Assembly (NCBI GenBank): GCA_947588985.1
Contig: CANQBG010000012.1
Coordinates: forward strand, 1 to 40,149
Length of the DNA stretch: 40,149 bases
Direction of reading: 5' to 3'
Origin: an uncultured Clostridia bacterium
GTDB lineage: Bacteria > Bacillota > Clostridia > Christensenellales > Borkfalkiaceae
Both the position numbers and the translations under genes were made by a program. The notes beneath the pieces are model-generated. The model had not been told where the DNA came from and made no database searches. It was given only the letters and a program-made list of their open reading frames with translations. This document shows, piece by piece, positions 31,016 to 38,251 of this stretch (position 1 is the first letter of the stretch; each line of letters starts with the position of its first letter).

Positions 31016-31996
31016 ATGGAAGAAAGATTGACAGACGAGCCCGAAAAGCTCGACGACATGGACGATCCGACGGCCGATCCCAATACCATGCCCGAGGTCG
31101 AGGCCGAGGGAGAGGTCGATGAGGACCTCGTAGGGCTCACCCCGAGCCGGCTCAAAGAGGAGCTTGCAAGTCGGGAGGCCGAGGAGGAAAAGCGCAAGCG
31201 CGAGTATGAAAAACTGCTCGCCGCCGCGCGGGCAAAGCGGGAGAAGGGGGACTTCGAGGAGGCCATCGGGCTCTATCGTCAGGCCATGCTCACCGCGGAG
31301 GACGACGAGGCGGAGATCGGCCTCTGGGCGGCCTACACCCGCGAATATACGAGCGCGGAATGCTTCGCAACCGCAAAGACGGCGAACCTCTTTGCGCGGG
31401 CGAGCGCCGCTGTGCGCGAGGAAGTCCTTAGTCGCATGGGCGCGCAGATCACCGCCTTGCGCGACGAAGCCGCAGAGGAGGCCGCGCCGCTCCGCACGGA
31501 AGTGGAGGCGGGCATGTCCGCGCGCAGGGAGGCCTTCCGGGAGAACGACGCCTATTGGCGGGTGCGCTTTCTCATCGCCGCGGGCTGTTTCGTGCTCCTG
31601 CTGATTCCCGTGTTCGTGTGCGGGAAGCTGCTCTACTCCCGCCCCGATATTTTGATGCCCGTGCTGCTCGGCGTGTTCGGCGTCCTCGCCTTTGCGGCCT
31701 TTCTCGTCGCGGCGCTCGTCGGCCATAAATATTACGTCGCCCACCGGTTTGTGACGGACAACGAGAAGCTCTCCTCCACGGAACAGGGCCGCAAGCTCGC
31801 CGTTCTCGAGGCGCGCCTTTCGGCCTTCACGCGTGCCTTGGAGGGCCCCACGGAGGACGAGGAGCAGGACGAGGACGACGCGGAAGCCGAGGGACCCGAG
31901 GCCGAACAAGAGACCGAATCCGAGGAGGGATCGGAGGAAGTGCCCGAAGGTAAGATAGAGGCGTCCTCGGAAGAATGGGAGGATCCGGAGGCATAG
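31016..31996 (+). CDS. Membrane protein with N-terminal helical repeat region and acidic tail, unknown function
   Basis: 326 residues, not recognised. Residues 1-40 are acidic; residues 44-170 are helical, with a TPR-like helix pair around AKREKGDFEEAIGLYRQAML. Two membrane segments lie at about 184-204 and 213-236, and the last 50 residues are highly acidic (runs of D and E). The topology suggests cytosolic ends and a membrane hairpin. ATG 31016 is 1 bp after the ispE stop with GAGGAGG inside the ispE 3' end, so translation is coupled. A terminator follows. A scaffold role is conceivable but unsupported. Confidence 0.8.
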   Translation: MEERLTDEPEKLDDMDDPTADPNTMPEVEAEGEVDEDLVGLTPSRLKEELASREAEEEKRKREYEKLLAAARAKREKGDFEEAIGLYRQAMLTAEDDEAEIGLWAAYTREYTSAECFATAKTANLFARASAAVREEVLSRMGAQITALRDEAAEEAAPLRTEVEAGMSARREAFRENDAYWRVRFLIAAGCFVLLLIPVFVCGKLLYSRPDILMPVLLGVFGVLAFAAFLVAALVGHKYYVAHRFVTDNEKLSSTEQGRKLAVLEARLSAFTRALEGPTEDEEQDEDDAEAEGPEAEQETESEEGSEEVPEGKIEASSEEWEDPEA

Positions 31997-32017
31997 CGCT
32001 CCGCTCTTTTGAAAGGG

Positions 32018-32043
32018 ACCCGTGCGGCGGCGCGGGTTTTTTT
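32018..32043 (+). terminator. Terminator after the ispE operon
   Basis: ACCCGTGC (32018-32025) pairs with GCGCGGGT (32030-32037) with one G-U pair, followed by seven T. Confidence 0.85.
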
Positions 32044-32076
32044 CATGGAATTTGTGGGAAATTTTTGTCGAAGGTA

Positions 32077-32105
32077 TTGCCTTGCGCGGCGTTTTGGGGT
32101 ATAAT
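32077..32105 (+). promoter_or_regulatory. Sigma-A promoter of the APH-fold kinase gene
   Basis: TTGCCT (32077-32082), 17-bp spacer, perfect TATAAT (32100-32105). The leader is about 45 nt. Confidence 0.65.
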
Positions 32106-32157
32106 AAGCGCGAACAGGGTTGCGGGATCATTCCCCGCGGGAATCAGGAGGAAAATT

Positions 32158-32895
32158 ATGGAACTCATTCACATCAGCGAAGGAAAGAAGCTCTACCGCG
32201 ACGGCGATCGGCTCATCAAGATGTTCGACGCGAGCTACTCCAAGGCGGGTATCCTCAACGAGGCGCTCAATCAGGCCCGCATCGAGGAGACCTCCCTCAA
32301 CATCCCCAAGGTCTTGGGCGTCTCCGTCATCGACGGGCAGTGGTCGCTCATCTGGGAATTCATCGAGGGCGAGACGCTCGAGGAACTCATGCAGAAGCAC
32401 CCCGAAAAGACGGACGAATATCTCGACTTCTTCGTGGACCTGCAGATCCGCATGAGCAAGGAGAAGGTGCCCCTCCTCGGGCACTTGCGCGACAAGATGC
32501 ACGCCAAGATCTCCGCGAGCTCCTTCCCCGCGACGGTGCGCTACGACCTTCATGTGCGCCTCGATAGCCTTCCCCGCCACAAGAAGCTGTGCCACGGGGA
32601 CTTCCAGCCAAGCAACGTCATCATGTCCAAGAAGGGGCCGTACATCATCGACTGGTCGCACGCGACGCAGGGCAACGGCTCGGCCGATGCGGCGCGGACC
32701 TACCTCATCATGAAGCTGCAGGGCAAGGACGAGCTCGCGGAAAAATACTTAAAACTCTTCTGCCTCAAGACGGACACCGCCCTCCAATACGTCCAGCGCA
32801 TCCTGCCCATCGTCGCGGCCTCGCAGTCGGTGAAGAAGAAGCCCGAGGAGCAGGAGTTCCTCTCCAAGTGGGTCAACGTCTGCGATTGGCAATGA
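32158..32895 (+). CDS. Aminoglycoside phosphotransferase (APH)-fold small-molecule kinase
   Basis: 245 residues, short for the superfamily. The catalytic loop CHGDFQPSNVI (about 144-154) and the metal-binding IIDWSHA (about 162-168) are the APH/choline-kinase Brenner and DFG-like motifs. The N-lobe has RLIKMFDASYSKAGILNEA and the hinge WEFIEGETLEEL. Substrate unknown; the family includes kinases of sugars, choline and antibiotics, and there is no reason to call resistance here. The ATG has AGGAGG 7 bp upstream. It has its own promoter and is followed after 52 bp by the desulfurase gene with an intervening hairpin. Confidence 0.85.
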   Translation: MELIHISEGKKLYRDGDRLIKMFDASYSKAGILNEALNQARIEETSLNIPKVLGVSVIDGQWSLIWEFIEGETLEELMQKHPEKTDEYLDFFVDLQIRMSKEKVPLLGHLRDKMHAKISASSFPATVRYDLHVRLDSLPRHKKLCHGDFQPSNVIMSKKGPYIIDWSHATQGNGSADAARTYLIMKLQGKDELAEKYLKLFCLKTDTALQYVQRILPIVAASQSVKKKPEEQEFLSKWVNVCDWQ

Positions 32896-32921
32896 CGGCG
32901 CTTGGCGTTTTCCTTTCAGCT

Positions 32922-32945
32922 CTGCGGGAGAGCCCGCAGGTTTTG
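32922..32945 (+). terminator. Hairpin in front of the cysteine desulfurase gene (terminator or translation control)
   Basis: CTGCGGG (32922-32928) pairs perfectly with CCCGCAG (32933-32939) around AGAG, followed by GTTTTG. It looks like a short intrinsic terminator, but only 8 bases separate it from the ATG at 32948. The only AGG that could serve as ribosome site is in its right arm. Confidence 0.55.
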
Positions 32946-32947
32946 CC

Positions 32948-34036
32948 ATGATCTATCTCGACCATGCGGCGACGACGCCGCTCCGAAAAGAAGCGCTGCA
33001 GCGCATGCTCCCCGTCCTAAAAGAGGACTTCGGCAATCCCGATTCCCTGCACGGGGTAGGTAGGCGCGCGGCAAAGTACGTCACCGACGCCCGCGACGAG
33101 ATCGCGGGCGTTCTCGGCGTGCTGCCCTCCGAAGTCTTTTTCACGGCGGGCGGCACGGAGGCCGATAATTGGGCGGTGCGGATGCTCGGAAGGGGGCGGG
33201 TCGTCGTCTCCGCCATCGAGCACGCCGCCGTGCTCTCCGCCGCTCCCCTGCGCGAAGGGGGGCATGCCGTGTGCCCCGTTTCCGAGGATGGGATCGTCAC
33301 CGAGACGCAATTGGGGCATACCATGTCCGAAGATACCGGTCTCGTCTGTGTGATGGCCGTCAACAACGAGACGGGTTGCGTCCAAGATATCGAGGCTCTT
33401 TCCGCGCTTGCGCATGCGAAGGGCGCCCTCTTTTTCTCCGACTGCGTACAGGCCGCCTGCACCCAGCCGCTCTTTGAAATTCTCAAGCGCGCAGACGCCA
33501 TCTCGCTCTCGGCGCACAAGGTCGGCGGGCCCAAGGGCGTGGGCGCGCTCATCGTAAAAAAGGGGACGCCCATAAGGCCGCTCATCGCGGGCGGCGAACA
33601 GGAGCGCGGGCTGCGCGGGGGGACGTTGAACGTCGCCGGGATCGTGGGATTCGCGGAGGCCCTGCGGATCGCGCAGGCGGAACGGGAGGATTTCTGCCGC
33701 CATACGCGCCGCATAAGGGACCTTTTCGAGGGGTATCTCGCGCAGAACGCGGGGGACAGGGTCTGTTTCGACGGCAAACACCGCGCGCCCAACATCTCCC
33801 ATCTCACCGTGCGCGGGGGGAGCGGCGTGCTCCTCAACGTCCTCGATCTCAAGGGCGTCGCGGCCTCGGGCGGGGCGGCGTGTTCGGCGCATGCGGCCCT
33901 TCCCTCCCACGTCATGCTGGCGATGGGGCGGACGGAGGCGGAAGCGGCGGGGGTCGTGCGCGTCTCCTTCGGGCGGGAGACGACGGAGGAGGAAGCGCTG
34001 CGGGCGGCGGAGATCTTCGTCTCCGCGCTCCCTTAA
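32948..34036 (+). CDS. Cysteine desulfurase (IscS/NifS family)
   Basis: PLP-dependent enzyme that releases sulfur from cysteine for Fe-S clusters or tRNA thiolation. 362 residues, slightly short. It starts MIYLDHAATTPLRKEA as typical, has GGTEADNWAV and VNNETGCVQDI, the PLP lysine in SLSAHKVGGPKG (Lys191), and the persulfide Cys312 in ASGGAACSAHA. Residues about 121-127 are encoded by an exact inverted copy of the dispersed word and read GHTMSE, where the family usually has a less polar helix; length there is unchanged. The ribosome site is weak and lies in a hairpin. In Clostridia such a gene often precedes thiI; here the next gene is convergent. Confidence 0.93.
   Translation: MIYLDHAATTPLRKEALQRMLPVLKEDFGNPDSLHGVGRRAAKYVTDARDEIAGVLGVLPSEVFFTAGGTEADNWAVRMLGRGRVVVSAIEHAAVLSAAPLREGGHAVCPVSEDGIVTETQLGHTMSEDTGLVCVMAVNNETGCVQDIEALSALAHAKGALFFSDCVQAACTQPLFEILKRADAISLSAHKVGGPKGVGALIVKKGTPIRPLIAGGEQERGLRGGTLNVAGIVGFAEALRIAQAEREDFCRHTRRIRDLFEGYLAQNAGDRVCFDGKHRAPNISHLTVRGGSGVLLNVLDLKGVAASGGAACSAHAALPSHVMLAMGRTEAEAAGVVRVSFGRETTEEEALRAAEIFVSALP
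33308..33327 (-). repeat. Dispersed word inside the cysteine desulfurase gene
   Basis: Exact minus-strand 11-mer (33327-33317), preceded by CTTCG and followed by CCCCAATTG. It is in frame and does not change local protein length. Confidence 0.8.
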
Positions 34037-34050
34037 ACGTTGCCCTATGG

Positions 34051-34075
34051 GACGGCTGCGGCCGTCTCTTTTTTT
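34051..34075 (+). terminator. Terminator of the cysteine desulfurase gene
   Basis: GACGGC (34051-34056) pairs with GCCGTC (34061-34066) around TGCG, followed by TCT and seven more T. Confidence 0.82.
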
Positions 34076-34083
34076 GGGAAGCG

Positions 34084-34129
34084 TAAAAAAGCGCGCCCCC
34101 CGTTTCCTTCCGGGAAACGGGGGGCGCGC
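34084..34129 (-). terminator. Strong terminator of the SGNH esterase gene
   Basis: A perfect 17-bp stem (34091-34107 with 34113-34129, arms of GCGCGCCCCCCGTTTCC type) followed on the minus strand by TTTTTTA (34090-34084). There is no T-run on the + side, so it serves the minus-strand gene. Confidence 0.93.
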
Positions 34130-34157
34130 ATGGCTGTGAGCGGGGGATCCGCGCCTG

Positions 34158-35522
34158 TCAGCGGGCGAGTAGCTCCGCAAGGTAGGCAGTGAGCGTCTCG
34201 GCATAGAGGGCGTGCGCCGTGAGGTAGGGGTGGCCGTTGACGCCCGAGGTGCTCTGCGGGAAGGTCTGATAGGTGATCTTGGGGTCGTTGAGCTCATCTA
34301 CGGCCTTTTGAATGCCGCTGTGCACCATGTTGTCCCGCCCCATCATGCCATAGATACAGACGATGTGCGCCTGCGGATAGATCTCCCGCAGATGGGCGAC
34401 GAATTGCTTGTAGTCCTCGGAAAAGCGGCGGATGCCATAGGCGGTGTCCACCGTGTTGATATAGGAGGCGTCGTTGGTGCCGAGGTTGAGGACGACGGCG
34501 TCCATCGCGGCGTCGTAGGTGTGGAGTTTTTTGGTCTGCAGGGAGGTGTAGGTGTGCAGTTCCTCCATATTGAGGGTGCCGCCCCACATGAACTTCTTCA
34601 CGCAGATGCCCGAATAGGAGATGAGCGAGAAGTCCGCCCCGAGCGCTCTGCCCGTGAGGAAGGCATAGCCGACGCACGCGTCGGAGTTTTCGATGCTCCG
34701 CGTGACGTCTGGCCCCCCGGGGAGCAGGTCGCCGTAGCCACAGGTGATGGAATCCCCGATGAATTCGATCTTGAGGTCGGATTTTTCGGGAATTTGCAGG
34801 AAGCGGTCGGCATACAATGCCTGTATGGTGAGCCGGCCCTCGTTGATCTCGCTCGACTTATAGACGCCCACGGTGTGGATGCCCTCCTTGAGATTCGCGG
34901 CAAGCGTTACTTCGCCCGAGGAAAATCGGACGAACTCCTGCATGACGCCGTCGAGAAAGACATGCCCGTAGAGCGTCGCCGTCACGGCGAGTTTGGCCTT
35001 CAATTGGGTGCCGTAGAAGGCCACCTCGAGGCCGGAGCCCACGTTGTCGATGTGGACCTCTCCCGCCTTGTCGTTGTCCATGCGGCCATAGAGGTTGACG
35101 AACTCTTCCTCGAAGGAATTGACGTCCTCGGCCGTCGCGTCGGCAAAGACGCGCACCGTCATGCTGCCGGAGGCCGACTTGCCCGAGGGCGCGGTGTACG
35201 TCGCCGTGATCTCGGCCGTGCCCGCCGCTTGGGCGGTGACGACGCCCCCTTCGTCCACCGAGGCGACGGCGGGGCTTTGGGAGACGTAAGTAAGCGACGC
35301 ACCCGGGAGGATGGCCTCGTCCTTTGTGACGGCGGGAGCGAGGGAGAGGGTGCCGAGCGTCTCATGGCCGACGAGAAGGTCGGCCGAGCTCTGCACGAAG
35401 GAGACGGCGTACGCGGAGAGGTCCTCGGCGGGCGGAAGGGGCTCGGTGGGGGCGCAGGAAACGCAGAAGAGAAGGGAGATGAGCGCCGCGCCGAGCATAA
35501 GGGCGGTTTTTTTGGGCTTCAT
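34158..35522 (-). CDS. Secreted lipoprotein with Ig-like domain and CE2-like SGNH esterase domain
   Basis: 454 residues. A basic, hydrophobic leader ends LLFCVSCAPTE, a probable lipobox with Cys23. A bacterial Ig-like (BIG2) region follows, with SQSPAVASVDEGGVVTAQAA and GTAEITATY. A beta-sandwich (about 130-240) leads into the SGNH hydrolase with block I IEFIGDSITCGYGD, block III NLGTNDASY and a C-terminal HPYLTAHALYAETL supplying the histidine. This order matches carbohydrate esterase family 2, which removes acetyl groups from xylan or other glycans. It is probably surface-anchored. The ATG has AAAGGAG upstream and a good promoter lies at 35573-35601. Substrate is inferred only. Confidence 0.87.
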   Translation of the reverse strand: MKPKKTALMLGAALISLLFCVSCAPTEPLPPAEDLSAYAVSFVQSSADLLVGHETLGTLSLAPAVTKDEAILPGASLTYVSQSPAVASVDEGGVVTAQAAGTAEITATYTAPSGKSASGSMTVRVFADATAEDVNSFEEEFVNLYGRMDNDKAGEVHIDNVGSGLEVAFYGTQLKAKLAVTATLYGHVFLDGVMQEFVRFSSGEVTLAANLKEGIHTVGVYKSSEINEGRLTIQALYADRFLQIPEKSDLKIEFIGDSITCGYGDLLPGGPDVTRSIENSDACVGYAFLTGRALGADFSLISYSGICVKKFMWGGTLNMEELHTYTSLQTKKLHTYDAAMDAVVLNLGTNDASYINTVDTAYGIRRFSEDYKQFVAHLREIYPQAHIVCIYGMMGRDNMVHSGIQKAVDELNDPKITYQTFPQSTSGVNGHPYLTAHALYAETLTAYLAELLAR

Positions 35523-35572
35523 GGGGAGCTCCTTTTCGAAAATTGCCCCTTTCGGGGGGATCGTTCCCTTCA

Positions 35573-35601
35573 AGTATAATGGAAAATTCCCGTCCCGTCA
35601 A
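35573..35601 (-). promoter_or_regulatory. Sigma-A promoter of the SGNH esterase gene
   Basis: On the minus strand TTGACG (35601-35596), a 17-bp spacer and TATACT (35578-35573), about 50 bp before the ATG. Confidence 0.78.
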
Positions 35602-35708
35602 GGGGGTACGGAAAAATGATGAAAATTTTTTTCGTAATTTTCCCCAAAATTCCCCCCGAACTCCCGCCGTTCGACGCGAAAACCCGCTTCTAATGCAAAT
35701 TCTTTTCG

Positions 35709-35716
35709 CATACATT
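35709..35716 (+). promoter_or_regulatory. Candidate sigma-E -10 element of spoIVFA-spoIVFB
   Basis: CATACATT matches the mother-cell sigma-E -10 consensus (CATACA-T) and lies 50 bp before the spoIVFA ATG. No convincing -35 is seen; the best is a TTCTAA near 35688. B. subtilis spoIVF is sigma-E dependent. Confidence 0.45.
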
Positions 35717-35765
35717 AGCATTGCCCGAGGGAAAATCGGAGCCGATAACATTGTGAGGTGATAAT

Positions 35766-36488
35766 ATGAACGATGAACTCAGCTATGCGGAGATGCTGGA
35801 GATCCCCGTGGAGACGGTGACGGTCAGCCGGAAAGAAAGGAAGCGGAAGGCGCAGCGGGCGCTCTCCGATCAGTTGATCGACGAAGTCAACGAGCGGGTG
35901 GAGACGGGCGACCCCCTCTATGCGGAGAGCCGCGCCATTGAGCGGGAGGTCAAAAAGAAGCCCCGCGAAAAGCTCTTGGGGCGCATCCTCATCGGGGAAT
36001 TTGCCGCCGTCTGCGTGCTCCTCGCGACCATCTTCCTCACCAATCTCTTCTTGGAATCGAGCGCCATCAATACCTTTGTGCGCGGGCTCTTCCGCGGGGA
36101 AACGGCCGCGGCCGACACGCGGACGCATGCCGATTTCACCCTCTCGCCCATCGTCTCGGCGGCCTCGGATGCCGAGGTGGAAGTCTCCGCAACGGGCGTC
36201 TTGTCCTTTACGGCGAACTGCGCCGTCTATCCCCCCGTGGGCGGCACCCTCGAATCGGTGAGCGGGACGCAGGAATCGGGTTACACCGTCAAGATCCGCC
36301 ATTCGGATGTGTTTACGACGGTCATCAGCGGCCTCGACGACGTCTTTGCCGCGGTTGGGGAGACCTTGCGGCCCAACATCCCCGTCGCGTGGACAGACGG
36401 CGAGGGCGAGGTGCGCGTCATGTTCCTCGAGGACGACGCCGTACTCAACTGCTTCACCGTCTCGGAAAATGCCATTGCGTGGAGCTGA
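35766..36488 (+). CDS. spoIVFA: SpoIVFA-like sporulation membrane protein
   Basis: 240 residues. A basic cytosolic N-terminal region (about 1-70, with SRKERKRKAQ) precedes one membrane segment (about 72-95) and an outer C-terminal region that resembles a degenerate M23/LytM fold (VYPPVGGTLESVSG, YTVKIRHSDVF, NIPVAW). SpoIVFA anchors and inhibits the SpoIVFB protease in the outer forespore membrane until sigma-K is needed. The call rests on architecture and on the next gene being spoIVFB; sequence similarity is weak, as is usual for this family. The ribosome site GAGGTGAT is good. The next start is 3 bp after the stop. Confidence 0.78.
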   Translation: MNDELSYAEMLEIPVETVTVSRKERKRKAQRALSDQLIDEVNERVETGDPLYAESRAIEREVKKKPREKLLGRILIGEFAAVCVLLATIFLTNLFLESSAINTFVRGLFRGETAAADTRTHADFTLSPIVSAASDAEVEVSATGVLSFTANCAVYPPVGGTLESVSGTQESGYTVKIRHSDVFTTVISGLDDVFAAVGETLRPNIPVAWTDGEGEVRVMFLEDDAVLNCFTVSENAIAWS

Positions 36489-36491
36489 GGG

Positions 36492-37316
36492 TTGAAGGGG
36501 GGCAAACTGCGCGTCCATCCGCTCTTTTTGGCGGTGGGCGCGCTCTCTGCGTTTACGGGGCAGCTCTTCGTCTTTCTCGCCGTGTTCTGCGCCGCGCTCG
36601 AGCATGAATGCGCGCACGCCATCGTCGCCCGGCGGTATGGCTACACCCTCTCGCAACTTGTGCTCATGCCCTACGGCGCCGTCGTAAAAGGGGACCTTGC
36701 GGGGATCGGGAGGCGGGCCGAACTCGCCATCCTGCTCGCGGGGCCCCTTTGCAATCTCGCGACGGGGATCTTTTTCGTCGCCTCATGGTGGCTCTACCCC
36801 GAACTCTATCCCTACACCGAGCTTGCGGCGCACGTCTCCTTTTCGCTGTTCCTCGTGAATCTGCTCCCCGCCTATCCCTTAGACGGCGGGCGTCTCGTGC
36901 GGCTGCTCTTTGCGCCGCTCGGCAAAAAGCGAGCCCGTATCGCGGGCATGGTATGCTCGTTTTTGGTCATCTGCGCGCTTTTGGGGTACTTTGTATGGAC
37001 GTGCTTCTCCGAGCCGCAGTTCTTTTGCCTGCTCTTTTGCCTCCTGCTTCTCGGCTCCTTCGGCGGGGGGACGTATACGCGCATCCTCTTCTCGGAAAAG
37101 CGCCTTCTCCACGGCGTGGAGGAGCGGCGCGTGTGCGTGGACGGGGGGATCACGGCGGGGGAGGCGGTACGCTTTTTGCGGGAGGACCGCTATCTCACGC
37201 TGCTTCTCTTCCAAAAGGGCGAGTTTTTTGCGGAACTTAACGAGGAGGAGCTCCTCTCGGCGCTCTCCGCGGGGGAATACGAAAAGCCTCTTCTTTCCCT
37301 TTGCGAAACGGTTTGA
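36492..37316 (+). CDS. spoIVFB: SpoIVFB-type intramembrane metalloprotease (M50/S2P)
   Basis: 274 residues. The zinc motif is HECAH (His38, Glu39, His42) in a membrane helix, and the second motif YPLDGGRL supplies Asp131. Five or six membrane segments cover residues 8-200. The C-terminal 70 residues resemble a CBS-like regulatory domain (ERRVCVDGGITAGEAVRFLR). In B. subtilis this enzyme cleaves pro-sigma-K. The start is a TTG at 36492: no ATG lies near and KLRVHPLFL fits the family start. Codons at 36946 contain a near copy of the dispersed word (GCATGGTATGCTCGTTTTT). Confidence 0.92.
   Translation: MKGGKLRVHPLFLAVGALSAFTGQLFVFLAVFCAALEHECAHAIVARRYGYTLSQLVLMPYGAVVKGDLAGIGRRAELAILLAGPLCNLATGIFFVASWWLYPELYPYTELAAHVSFSLFLVNLLPAYPLDGGRLVRLLFAPLGKKRARIAGMVCSFLVICALLGYFVWTCFSEPQFFCLLFCLLLLGSFGGGTYTRILFSEKRLLHGVEERRVCVDGGITAGEAVRFLREDRYLTLLLFQKGEFFAELNEEELLSALSAGEYEKPLLSLCETV
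36946..36965 (+). repeat. Near copy of the dispersed word inside spoIVFB
   Basis: GCATGGTATG (36946-36955) followed by CTCGTTTTT: ten of eleven core bases plus the right flank. Confidence 0.5.
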
Positions 37317-37331
37317 TAAGGCCTATTCTCA

Positions 37332-37351
37332 GACATGGTACCCCCGTTTTC
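37332..37351 (+). repeat. Variant copy of the dispersed word after spoIVFB
   Basis: GACATGGTACCCCCGTTTTC preceded by TTCTCA. The left flank and CCCGTTTTC are exact, while TATG has become TACC. Confidence 0.7.
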
Positions 37352-37395
37352 CGTCCGCATGCCCAAGAAGAGCGTTTGCGAAGGGGCCTGCGGGC

Positions 37396-37434
37396 ATAAA
37401 AAAAGCGACTGCGGAACATTCCGCAGCCGCTTTT
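37396..37434. terminator. Bidirectional terminator between spoIVFB and rpmA
   Basis: AAAAGCGACTGCGGAA (37401-37416) pairs with TTCCGCAGCCGCTTTT (37419-37434) with one mismatch. T-runs lie on both sides; the one on the minus side is longer. Confidence 0.9.
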
Positions 37435-37443
37435 GTGAGAAAG

Positions 37444-37716
37444 TTACTTCGCGTAGACGCTGACTTGCTTCTTGTCTCTGCCGAGACGCTCATATTTCAC
37501 GACCCCGTCGGAGAGGGCGAAGAGCGTGTCGTCGCCGCCGATGCCGACGTTGTTGCCGGGATGGATCTTCGTCCCTCTCTGGCGCACCAAGATGCTGCCC
37601 GCGAGGACCTCCTGCCCGTCCTGCCGCTTCACGCCGAGGCGTTTTGCATTGGAGTCGCGGCCGTTGTGGGAGGAGCCGGTACCCTTTTTATGAGCGAATA
37701 ATGCGATAAAAAACAT
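37444..37716 (-). CDS. rpmA: Large ribosomal subunit protein bL27
   Basis: 90 residues, normal for bL27. [20 protein letters not shown] and [20 protein letters not shown] are the family signatures; the N terminus reaches the peptidyl-transferase centre. In Firmicutes bL27 has an N-terminal extension removed by the cysteine protease Prp, usually ending LQFFA or similar. Here the extension is the short MFFIALF before AHKKG, which keeps the hydrophobic-F-A pattern. The prp gene, usual between rplU and rpmA, is absent from the 43-bp gap. The ribosome site is AAAAAAGGAG. Confidence 0.97.
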   Translation of the reverse strand: MFFIALFAHKKGTGSSHNGRDSNAKRLGVKRQDGQEVLAGSILVRQRGTKIHPGNNVGIGGDDTLFALSDGVVKYERLGRDKKQVSVYAK

Positions 37717-37759
37717 AATTCTTCTCCTTTTTTGAAATTTGGGGATGCTCCCCGTGCGC

Positions 37760-38065
37760 TCAGACGGTGATCTTCTCGATCTTCACCGCGGTGAAAGGCT
37801 GACGGTGGCCCTGCTTTTTGCGCTCGTTCTTCTTGGACTTATACTTAAAGACGATGATCTTTCTGTACTTATCCTGCGCCTGCACGGTGGCCGTCACCTT
37901 GGCGGACTTGGCGGCTTCGCCCAACGTGACGTTTTCGCCGTCCGCTACCATAACGACGGAAAATTCGACTTCCGCGCCGACTTCCGCATTGAGCTTCTCA
38001 ACGCGCACGACGTCGCCTTCGGAAACCTTATACTGCTTCCCGCCATTCTCGATGATCGCGTACAT
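37760..38065 (-). CDS. rplU: Large ribosomal subunit protein bL21
   Basis: 101 residues. [20 protein letters not shown] is the canonical start and [20 protein letters not shown] the canonical RNA-binding end. It binds 23S rRNA near bL20. It is first of the rplU-rpmA operon. The ATG has GAGGAGG 6 bp upstream. A leader of about 85 nt with small hairpins precedes it and may be an L21 leader. Confidence 0.98.
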   Translation of the reverse strand: MYAIIENGGKQYKVSEGDVVRVEKLNAEVGAEVEFSVVMVADGENVTLGEAAKSAKVTATVQAQDKYRKIIVFKYKSKKNERKKQGHRQPFTAVKIEKITV

Positions 38066-38155
38066 ATTCTACCTCCTCTTCCCGGTCTCGCAAGATGCCT
38101 TAGGCGGCCCACTTTTTCAGGGTACTTTGTGCCCGTTCTTAGCGGCTCATTGTCA
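38066..38155 (-). ncRNA. Candidate bL21 leader in the rplU 5' UTR
   Basis: Between the promoter and rplU the transcript can form GGGCAC/GTACCC around AAA (minus strand, near 38122) and GCC/GGC around TAA. Ribosomal protein L21 leaders are known in Firmicutes. I cannot confirm the consensus by eye, so this is a suggestion from position and hairpins. Confidence 0.35.
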
Positions 38156-38184
38156 AATTTACCATACTTCACGGGAAAAGTCAA
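38156..38184 (-). promoter_or_regulatory. Candidate promoter of rplU-rpmA
   Basis: On the minus strand TTGACT (38184-38179), 17-bp spacer, TAAATT (38161-38156). Good -35, moderate -10. Confidence 0.5.
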
Positions 38185-38251
38185 GCGGTTTTCGGGCGTT
38201 TTGCATAAGAAGTTGGAAAAATTCACAGAGTAAGGGCAAAAGGAGTGTGTT

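Noticed and set aside
32158..32895. Antibiotic-resistance aminoglycoside kinase
   Set aside because: Only the general APH fold motifs are present, the protein is short and there is no resistance or mobile context.
34091..34129. The long perfect palindrome as an attachment site or IS end
   Set aside because: It lies between convergent gene ends with a T-run on one side and no duplication nearby, so a terminator explains it.
34212..35579. Long open frame on + opposite the SGNH esterase gene
   Set aside because: The minus-strand protein has a signal peptide, catalytic blocks, ribosome site, promoter and terminator; the plus frame has none of these.
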